5,703 bases of DNA. It comes from Patescibacteria group bacterium (lineage in GTDB: Bacteria; Patescibacteriota; Minisyncoccia; CAIUEV01; JAHKAQ01). The position numbers and the translations under genes are program-made. The notes below the pieces were generated by a model, which was given only the letters and a program-made list of their open reading frames with translations, was not told the origin of the DNA and searched no databases. This document shows positions 1 to 4,936 of this stretch, one piece after another; positions within the stretch are counted from its first letter, which is position 1; each line of letters starts with the position of its first letter. Location of the stretch: positions 1 through 5,703 of the forward strand of contig JAHKAQ010000025.1 in assembly GCA_018825765.1 (NCBI GenBank), read 5' to 3'.

Positions 1-583
1 ATTCGGCATTTATCAGGGTTTGCCAAAGCAGAAGGTTATTGTTAGGGATTAGCTGAAAAGCGAGCTCTTGTTTTTTAAGCAGGCTTTCAAATTTTTTTGG
101 ATCGGGCAAACCGATGGCTAAGTGCTCTTTCAACCATTCATGATCCTGGCCGTTGGTTAAGATTTTAAAATTGCGGTTGGCGTTTTTTTCCGCCCGCTCG
201 ACTTTTTTTGTGTAAAACGGAGCGGACAAAATAACGCCCAGCCTGGCGGCACGCAGATTTTCTTTCATAAACTCCGGTCTTTTATCTTTGGGAACGTGTT
301 CGTAGACGTCACCAGACACTACCCAGTCAAAAGCTTTACTTTTACAGGGAATTTTACAGCCGTCGCCCCTGATGTAATTTTTATCCCGGGTATTTACATA
401 AGGATCAAGGTAAAAGACGCGGTCTTTGGGAATAAATTCCCGAAAAATATTGCCGCGGCCGCCCACATCGAGGATTTTGAATTCTTCATTATTACGGCGG
501 TTAAGATTGATGATATTTTTCATCAGGGCGTAGCGGCCGTATTTATCAAAAGAATATTTTCTTTTAAGATCCTGATCCTTCAT
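1..583 (-). CDS. Class I SAM-dependent methyltransferase (3' end beyond window)
   Basis: The frame is open from an ATG at 583 to the left edge, giving 194 visible residues without a stop; the C-terminus is missing. What is seen: a glycine-rich SAM-binding loop LDVGGRGNIF (residues 38-47) after a beta strand, an acidic residue at the end of the next strand (D60 in YLDPY), a GDG..IP segment (73-78), and VVSGDVYEHVPKDKR (88-102), which resembles the motif-II strand and helix of Methyltransf_11-like enzymes. From the family, such enzymes methylate small molecules or sugars in the cytoplasm using S-adenosylmethionine. The ATG overlaps the stop of the upstream glycosyltransferase in an ATGA (580-583), which supports this start and implies translational coupling; no Shine-Dalgarno motif is seen. 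In a Wzm/Wzt operon the likely substrate is a glycan or sugar, perhaps as a terminal cap, but the substrate cannot be read from the sequence. Methyltransferase fold is likely; the role is inferred. Confidence 0.85.
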   Translation of the reverse strand, partial: MKDQDLKRKYSFDKYGRYALMKNIINLNRRNNEEFKILDVGGRGNIFREFIPKDRVFYLDPYVNTRDKNYIRGDGCKIPCKSKAFDWVVSGDVYEHVPKDKRPEFMKENLRAARLGVILSAPFYTKKVERAEKNANRNFKILTNGQDHEWLKEHLAIGLPDPKKFESLLKKQELAFQLIPNNNLLLWQTLINAE

Positions 584-1623
584 TGATTTATTTTATTCGG
601 CTTGGGCTTGGGCTTGGGCGCCTGGAAAAATGTTTTGTAAAGCAGGTTCGGGATTCTCCAGCGAAGCGTTTTTTTAATATTTGATATTTCCTGTTCTTTT
701 TTTCGCGCTGTTTTTTTTAACTTAGCGACGGTTTCTTTCTTTTCCCGAATTAGTTCATGGTTATTTCTTGAAAGATCGATGACTTGTTGGTTAATTCTAT
801 AAAGGTAATCAAAGAGCGGCTTTTCTTTGACAAGTAATTCTTTTTCCTGGCTGGTTAATGGGTGGATATATTTAGAATATTTTTCTTTATTTTTTCTAAT
901 AAAGGCGGGAAAGGAATTATCCAGTTCAACAAAGCGAAAAATAAATTCCGGGCGATTAAATAAATCCGAGGCTGATGATACTTTTTGAGAAATCCCTTCA
1001 GGATCGGTATATTTACTTTGATTGAATTCCTGATGAGCGATGGATTGTATTTTCTGTTTAATGTTCTGACTGGATCCTAGATAGGAAAAATGCCAGCCGG
1101 CGTTAGGAACGACCGGGATTCGCGGGTTTTCGTGCAAATTAATGGCGATGTCTCTGGCCGCTTGAGGCGAATCAAGCCGGTTGAATTTTAGAATCACGCT
1201 CCGCCGCCAGGGCTGAGTAATGTTCTGGCAGTTAAACTTGTAATAATAGAGATTTTGCTCCAGCACAGAAAAATCAAGCTTTGTTTTTAAAATTTCCGGA
1301 TTGGGAATCTCATCTATGTCTGAAATTATGACAAGATCATTGGGCTTGCATCGCTTTAATCCGCGCATTATGGCGTTTCTTTGAAAATATTCTCTCTGCC
1401 AGGCGTTTTTGGAGGACAGATCTTTTATTTCCACATGAATAATTTTCGACTTAAACGCTTTGAAGCGTTTTTTATTTTCTTTAAAATAAAGCGGTTTAGA
1501 CCGGCCGATAAAGTCTTTGTCGGCTTCAACCAGCACGAAGAAATCCACCTTTTTATAAAGAGTGTTTAATCGGACTTCTAAAAGATCCAGTTCGTTTAGA
1601 AATGTAAAGCAGTCGTAGATCAT
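580..1623 (-). CDS. GT17-family glycosyltransferase (beta-1,4-GlcNAc-transferase-like) with coiled-coil, Lys-Pro tail
   Basis: 347 residues. The N-terminus MIYDCFTFLNELDLLEVRL, followed by VDFFVLVEADKDFIG (26-40) and AWQREYFQRN (74-83), is the recognisable opening of glycosyltransferase family 17, whose founder is eukaryotic MGAT3 (bisecting GlcNAc transferase). SDIDEIP (101-107) is the DxD-type metal/nucleotide-sugar motif and GWHFSYLG (176-183) is a second conserved family block. No signal peptide or membrane helix is evident, so it probably works in the cytoplasm on a lipid-linked or nascent glycan. After the catalytic part comes a charged, heptad-like helix (about 275-318), a short TLRWRIPNLLYK segment (319-330) resembling tails of other surface-glycan glycosyltransferases, and a Lys-Pro repeat ending in PNKINQ. 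The ATG overlaps the wzt stop as ATGA (1620-1623); a weak GGAAAG lies 7 nt upstream. The GT17 assignment is firm; donor and acceptor are unknown. Confidence 0.88.
   Translation of the reverse strand: MIYDCFTFLNELDLLEVRLNTLYKKVDFFVLVEADKDFIGRSKPLYFKENKKRFKAFKSKIIHVEIKDLSSKNAWQREYFQRNAIMRGLKRCKPNDLVIISDIDEIPNPEILKTKLDFSVLEQNLYYYKFNCQNITQPWRRSVILKFNRLDSPQAARDIAINLHENPRIPVVPNAGWHFSYLGSSQNIKQKIQSIAHQEFNQSKYTDPEGISQKVSSASDLFNRPEFIFRFVELDNSFPAFIRKNKEKYSKYIHPLTSQEKELLVKEKPLFDYLYRINQQVIDLSRNNHELIREKKETVAKLKKTARKKEQEISNIKKTLRWRIPNLLYKTFFQAPKPKPKPNKINQ
598..618 (-). repeat. In-frame hexanucleotide repeat encoding Lys-Pro dipeptides
   Basis: On the coding strand AAGCCC occurs three times in a row, followed by a degenerate AAGCCG copy, encoding K-P-K-P-K-P-K-P near the C-terminus of the GT17 glycosyltransferase. 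The unit is two codons long, so slippage would change the tail length without shifting the frame. Confidence 0.8.
661..669 (-). repeat. Recurrent 9-mer ACGCTTCGC, copy 1 of 4
   Basis: One of four exact copies in the window, all in the same orientation; the others are at 2781-2789, 5300-5308 and 5597-5605. This copy encodes Thr-Leu-Arg in the GT17 gene. Copies fall in two different reading frames of three unrelated genes, so shared protein motifs do not explain them all. Confidence 0.5.
1453..1470. repeat. Inverted repeat (8-bp arms, 2-nt centre) inside the GT17 gene
   Basis: AAACGCTT and AAGCGTTT are perfect reverse complements separated by TG. On the plus strand the dyad runs into a T-rich stretch (1471-1480), so it looks like an intrinsic terminator for antisense transcription. 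It lies within a Lys/Phe-rich coding segment (KKRFKAFK, residues 51-58), so codon use alone could create it. Function is unproven. Confidence 0.45.
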
Positions 1624-2855
1624 TGTTTTTCTTTCCAGTAAAAATTGATTTTTATCGGACCGTCTTGAGATTCGTCGATGGTAATTATCTTAAAAGAATG
1701 TTTTTTGCTCTTAAAATCATAAGTAAGGGTGTTGTCTTTGTTGAACAGGCCGGCAGTGACAAAATACAGGCCAAGATTCAGGGGATTTTCTTTTATCACG
1801 AGATCAACGAAGCCGGAGCCGTCAATAAGCTTCGGCGCGCGGCTCGATTTCTGGGTGTTTGGGCCGACAATGTGCGTGCCGTCTCCCGCGTCCAGCGAGA
1901 CGCCAAAAACCGGCTTCTCAATCGGCTGTCTGGTTTGGTAATGAAGACGAATGATAATGTCATCGCCGGTTTGAAACGCTTTTTGGCTTTTGCCTTTAGG
2001 GTTCAGGAATTCGATTTTTTTAATTTTGGCGATGTCTTTCAGCCAGCCGCTCTTTCCGGGGGAGAGCTGATTTCTCTGATTTTCCTGGCTTTCAACCTGC
2101 TCAAATAATCTCTTTTCTTCGTCGCTCATATTCTGAAAGATATATTCATTGGCTGTTTGGCGAGCGCTGCCCATGGTTTTTATCCTGCCTTTTCTTAAAA
2201 GCAGGGCTTGGTCGCAATATTTTTTAACAATATCAGTGTCGTGAGTAACAAGAATCACGGTTTTTCCGGCCCGGCGGTATTTATTGAATTCATCCAGGCA
2301 TTTTTTTTGAAAATTGCTATCTCCCACGGCCAGCACTTCATCCATTAGAAGAATGTCTTTATCCGCGTGGATAGCCACGGAAAAGGCCAGGCGGACCTGC
2401 ATGCCGGACGAATAATTTTTAAGCTTTTGATCCAGAAAGCGCTCCAGTTCGGAAAAAGCCACGATTTGATCGAATTTTCTTTTAATTTGATCCGGGGTTA
2501 AACCCAGGATAGCGGCGTTTAGATGAATATTATCCCGGCCTGAAAGTTCAGGATTAAAACCCACGCCTAATTCAAGAAAGGGCGAAATCTGCCCGTTAAT
2601 TTTTACGCTTCCTTTATCCGGCTCGTAAATGCTGGCTAAAATTTTTAAAAGCGTGGATTTGCCCGAGCCGTTTCGGCCTAAAATGCCGAAAAATTCTCCT
2701 TTTTTTATGGAAAAACTAATATTATCCAGCGCTTTAAAAGTTTCGTGAGTTTTTCTTTTGAAAATGCTGACAAAAGAGCCGCGAAGCGTTTCAAGTTTTT
2801 CGTGCGGGATTTTGAAGGATTTACTAAGATTTTTAACCTGGACCGCGTTTGACAT
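1620..2855 (-). CDS. wzt: Polysaccharide ABC exporter ATPase, Wzt type, with C-terminal substrate domain
   Basis: 411 residues. The N-terminal ABC domain (about 1-240) has Walker A GRNGSGKST (60-68), the ELGVGFNPELSGRDNI stretch (95-110) typical of the Wzt/TagH branch, signature YSSGM (148-152), Walker B ILLMDE (168-173), and H-loop VTHD with His205. A charged linker (about 241-270) leads to a beta-rich C-terminal domain (about 271-411) of the Wzt_C type, with QTGDDIIIRL and GLYFVTAGLF as strand-like segments. In the family this domain binds the modified end of the finished glycan and couples chain termination to export. Being far longer than a bare nucleotide-binding subunit, it argues for a substrate-selecting transporter. 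It acts at the cytoplasmic face with the permease encoded 13 nt upstream, and its stop overlaps the glycosyltransferase start. No Shine-Dalgarno motif precedes the ATG; this start is chosen because MSNAVQVKNLSKSF is the normal family N-terminus. Confidence 0.93.
   Translation of the reverse strand: MSNAVQVKNLSKSFKIPHEKLETLRGSFVSIFKRKTHETFKALDNISFSIKKGEFFGILGRNGSGKSTLLKILASIYEPDKGSVKINGQISPFLELGVGFNPELSGRDNIHLNAAILGLTPDQIKRKFDQIVAFSELERFLDQKLKNYSSGMQVRLAFSVAIHADKDILLMDEVLAVGDSNFQKKCLDEFNKYRRAGKTVILVTHDTDIVKKYCDQALLLRKGRIKTMGSARQTANEYIFQNMSDEEKRLFEQVESQENQRNQLSPGKSGWLKDIAKIKKIEFLNPKGKSQKAFQTGDDIIIRLHYQTRQPIEKPVFGVSLDAGDGTHIVGPNTQKSSRAPKLIDGSGFVDLVIKENPLNLGLYFVTAGLFNKDNTLTYDFKSKKHSFKIITIDESQDGPIKINFYWKEKQ
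2781..2789 (-). repeat. Recurrent 9-mer ACGCTTCGC, copy 2 of 4
   Basis: Exact copy inside wzt, encoding Thr-Leu-Arg (residues 23-25). Same codon phase as copy 1 but an unrelated protein. Confidence 0.5.
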
Positions 2856-2868
2856 AAGATAAAAGAAT

Positions 2869-3657
2869 TTAAATATTTTCGGCGATGCGCTTTTCTTTTT
2901 TATTAAAAAATATCAGGCCGGCGGCTAATAAAGATAAGACAAGGGTGATTAAAATTAAATGGTTATCAAAGCCGGGAAACCGGTGTTCAATTAAAACGAT
3001 TTTAGAATAATGAATCAGAATGCCCATTGGGTTTAAAAGGACAAGCTTGTGGTATTTTTCAGGGAGAATGGAAAGCGGATAAATAATCGGCGCGGCGAAA
3101 AACAGGGCCTGGGTAAGCACTTCCCAGATTTGAGCCAGGTCGCGGAATTTAAGGTAAAGCGGCGCGGCAATCAGGGAAAAGGAAAAAATAAGAATATAGA
3201 TGCCGAAAATATAGAAAGCGGCGGTAAGGATTTCAACCGGGCTTGGATGAACACCGTAAAAAATAAAAAAGCCGATCATGATTATAAGGCTGGCTAAAAA
3301 GACCAGCAGGGAATTAAGGGTTGAGGCGATTATTACGATCCAGCGCGGGAAGTAGATTTTGGTTACAATATTGGCCTTGCTTATAAAAGAAGTTAAGCCG
3401 GCCATGGTGCCTTCGGCGAAGAAATTCCAAAGGATAAGACCGGTAATCAGCTGGAGTGAATAATGAGGAATGCCCGCGCCGCGCCCTATTACTTGCGAGA
3501 AGACAAAATTCAAAATCAAGAACAAAAACAGGGGCTTTAAAATGGCCCAGATATAGCCCAGCACCGATCCATGATAGCGCATTTTAAAATCGGTTTTGGC
3601 TAAAGTCCAAATCAGATGGGAATAGTTTTGGCGATTTTTGATGTTTTTTTCGGCCAT
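2869..3657 (-). CDS. wzm: Polysaccharide ABC exporter permease, Wzm (ABC-2) type
   Basis: 262 residues, the usual length for Wzm/TagG/RfbA-type permeases. The N-terminal amphipathic stretch TLAKTDFKMRYHGSVLGYIW (18-37), with the RYHGSVLGYIWAILKP core, is the family hallmark and precedes the first membrane helix (about 34-57). Further hydrophobic segments lie near 64-80, 105-133, 141-168, 180-197 and 233-251, about six in total, with the cytoplasmic loop SKANIVTKIYFPRW (93-106) also typical. The C-terminus is basic (KKEKR). Two copies with two Wzt subunits form the exporter that carries a lipid-linked polysaccharide across the cytoplasmic membrane. It is the first gene after a promoter-like sequence at 3736-3763 and is followed by wzt after 13 nt. 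No Shine-Dalgarno motif is seen before the ATG (CCCTAA-ATG). The assignment is firm; which polysaccharide (O-antigen, capsule, teichoic-like) cannot be told. Confidence 0.93.
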   Translation of the reverse strand: MAEKNIKNRQNYSHLIWTLAKTDFKMRYHGSVLGYIWAILKPLFLFLILNFVFSQVIGRGAGIPHYSLQLITGLILWNFFAEGTMAGLTSFISKANIVTKIYFPRWIVIIASTLNSLLVFLASLIIMIGFFIFYGVHPSPVEILTAAFYIFGIYILIFSFSLIAAPLYLKFRDLAQIWEVLTQALFFAAPIIYPLSILPEKYHKLVLLNPMGILIHYSKIVLIEHRFPGFDNHLILITLVLSLLAAGLIFFNKKEKRIAENI

Positions 3658-3743
3658 TTAGGGTAAAAATTTAAGTTTTCTAGATAATGGGTCTTCGCCG
3701 CCTGGAAGTTCAGGGGCCTATTTGCCAACAGCCCTATTATACT
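3658..3743 (-). other. Intergenic leader between the DUF5989 gene and wzm
   Basis: This 86-nt gap is the longest non-coding stretch in the window. It contains the -10 candidate at its right end and a short dyad, CCTG-aacttc-CAGG, in the putative leader. The dyad is too small and lacks a following U-run, so I see no convincing intrinsic terminator for the upstream genes. No small ORF or known riboswitch pattern was recognised. Confidence 0.6.
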
Positions 3744-3763
3744 CTAAAACAGGGCGTAAACAA
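3736..3763 (-). promoter_or_regulatory. Candidate sigma-70-type promoter for the wzm-wzt operon
   Basis: On the minus strand a perfect TATAAT (3741-3736) is preceded, after a 16-nt spacer, by TTGTTT (3763-3758), a three-of-six match to TTGACA. The start of transcription would fall near 3729, leaving an untranslated leader of about 70 nt before wzm. The DUF5989 stop codon (3744-3746) lies in the spacer, so the promoter overlaps the end of that gene. The -10 is good and the -35 weak; a TATAAT can occur by chance in AT-rich DNA. Confidence 0.5.
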
Positions 3764-3905
3764 AGGCGGAAAGGGCGCTGGACTGGCCAAAAATAATGAA
3801 AACTCCAACGATTAAAAGTACAATAATAATAGGAGCAAGCCACCAGGCTTTCCTGATTTTTATAAAATCCACAAACTCGCCCAGGATTGATTTATTTTGG
3901 CCCAT
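3744..3905 (-). CDS. DUF5989-type small membrane protein (53 aa)
   Basis: A short gene starting ATG GGC CAA AAT at 3905 and stopping with TAG at 3744-3746. The product begins MGQNKSILGEFVDFIKIRKA, then WWLAPIIIVLLIVGVFIIFG (21-40) forms one hydrophobic helix, and it ends QSSALSAFVYALF. The pattern LGEF..F...RK..WL.P, a single membrane helix, then a C-terminus of the form S-x-x-x-A/P-F-x-Y-x-L-F, is what I recall of DUF5989 proteins, small membrane proteins commonly found beside carbamoyltransferase and SGNH-hydrolase genes of glycan clusters. Both neighbours are present here, which strengthens the call. It starts 20 nt after the SGNH stop and has no clear Shine-Dalgarno motif, so coupled translation is plausible. 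The function of the family is unknown to me; a role as membrane partner of the neighbouring enzymes is only inference. The basic residues before the helix suggest the N-terminus stays in the cytoplasm. Confidence 0.85.
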   Translation of the reverse strand: MGQNKSILGEFVDFIKIRKAWWLAPIIIVLLIVGVFIIFGQSSALSAFVYALF

Positions 3906-3925
3906 TGATTTGGCTTAATAATAAA

Positions 3926-4936
3926 TTATTTTTGAAACGTTTGAGCTTTGGTTTTTATGATTTCCTTTTGCAGGTCGCCAATATCGTTATCCAGAACCTG
4001 GAGAATAACAAGGTCGGGTTCGACATATTTGGTTTTTTCCTGAAACATTTTAAGTTCATCGGAAATGGTATAGCTGGAAATTCCGCCGTTTATTACCTCG
4101 AATTGCGGATATTTCGCGCCCAGCAACTGGGGAAAGGTGTCATGGTTATCAAGGTAGGGGCCGAAAGTGAAAGAGTCGCCCAGACAGAGGATTCTTTTTT
4201 TAGTTTTAGGAAATTCCAGATCATGCTCCATGCGCAGTCCCTGTTTATTGGTAATCACGCGATAGGGCATAACCGGAGAAATCCGGCAAATATAGTCGTC
4301 GTTTGGCTCAAAAAATCCCATGATTTTAGGGCGCTCGGACGGAGAATAAGAGACCTTGCTTTGAATTTCATCCATATTGATTTCAATATAACGGGAAAGC
4401 TCCCTGACGACCAGCTTATTGCCAAAGCGGGACAGATGGCCGTTTTGAGGAAGAAGAGTGGCAATATCCGAAGGATATTCAAGGAAGGCCGGCGCCAGAT
4501 CTATAAAATCGACATTGTATTTTTGGGTTAGCTCTTTATAGAAAGCCCGCCTGTCCTGCATGATTTCTCGCTGAACTCCGTCATACTGGTCGGAAGGTAA
4601 ATAGATAACCAGGAGGCGGGCCTGGGCTTTTTTTGTTTCATCCAGAAATTGAGAGAAAAAATATTCATAAGTTTTTTTCAGCAATTCTTGATTTTGGGCC
4701 CGGAGACTGGGGTCGCTTCTTAACTCTTCCACGATTTGTTCGGCCCTTTTTCGAAGAAATATTTCGCTCGCGGCCCGGTAGCCCAGTTTTAAGGCGAATG
4801 GTTCGTCCGCGGTTTTTTGGAAAAAGGCGATTCTTACTAGAATTTCCGCGACAATAAGAAGAAGCATGAGAGGGGCAAGGGAAAAAACTATCTTTTTAGC
4901 CGCGTTTTTTAATTTTTTATAGTTAATCTTTGGCAT
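3926..4936 (-). CDS. Membrane-anchored SGNH/GDSL-hydrolase-like protein with permuted block order
   Basis: 336 residues. Residues 16-39 form a single N-terminal membrane anchor after a basic start (PKINYKKLKNAAKK). Residues 40-190 look like the C-terminal half of an SGNH domain: strand ARLLVIYLPSDQ (106-117), VDFIDLAPAF (142-151), then NGHLSRFGNKLVVREL (165-180) with candidate catalytic His167. Only afterwards comes the N-terminal half: ITNKQGLRMEHD (228-239), the nucleophile block ILCLGDSFTFG (249-259, Ser255), the block-II-like VINGGISSYT (281-290), and PDLVILQVLDND (307-318, oxyanion-type Asn317). The usual order is GDS first and His block last, so the halves are exchanged. Residues -3 to -1 before His167 are Q-N-G, so the expected acidic residue is absent. 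SGNH proteins in such clusters usually add or remove ester groups on glycans outside the membrane. The ATG overlaps the carbamoyltransferase end by 14 nt. It could be a permuted active enzyme, a degenerate one, or an assembly artefact. Confidence 0.8.
   Translation of the reverse strand: MPKINYKKLKNAAKKIVFSLAPLMLLLIVAEILVRIAFFQKTADEPFALKLGYRAASEIFLRKRAEQIVEELRSDPSLRAQNQELLKKTYEYFFSQFLDETKKAQARLLVIYLPSDQYDGVQREIMQDRRAFYKELTQKYNVDFIDLAPAFLEYPSDIATLLPQNGHLSRFGNKLVVRELSRYIEINMDEIQSKVSYSPSERPKIMGFFEPNDDYICRISPVMPYRVITNKQGLRMEHDLEFPKTKKRILCLGDSFTFGPYLDNHDTFPQLLGAKYPQFEVINGGISSYTISDELKMFQEKTKYVEPDLVILQVLDNDIGDLQKEIIKTKAQTFQK

Noticed and set aside
296..586. Plus-strand open frame (96 codons) near the left edge
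   Set aside because: It is a shadow of the methyltransferase, whose minus-strand frame shows the SAM-binding motifs and runs to the window edge.
1623..2108. Plus-strand open frame (161 codons) opposite the 3' part of wzt
   Set aside because: It is antisense to the clear Wzt C-terminal domain and has no family features.
3690..3720. Dyad CCTG-aacttc-CAGG as a terminator of the upstream genes
   Set aside because: The stem is only 4 bp and no U-run follows.
3887..4531. Long plus-strand open frame (214 codons) opposite the SGNH and DUF5989 genes
   Set aside because: It lies antisense to well-supported genes, has no recognisable domain and no gene-like start context. It is a by-product of the codon use of the true gene.
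3926..4936. SGNH gene as a frameshifted or decayed pseudogene
   Set aside because: Both halves are in one uninterrupted frame with conserved motifs and a normal stop; the oddity is in block order, not in frame.
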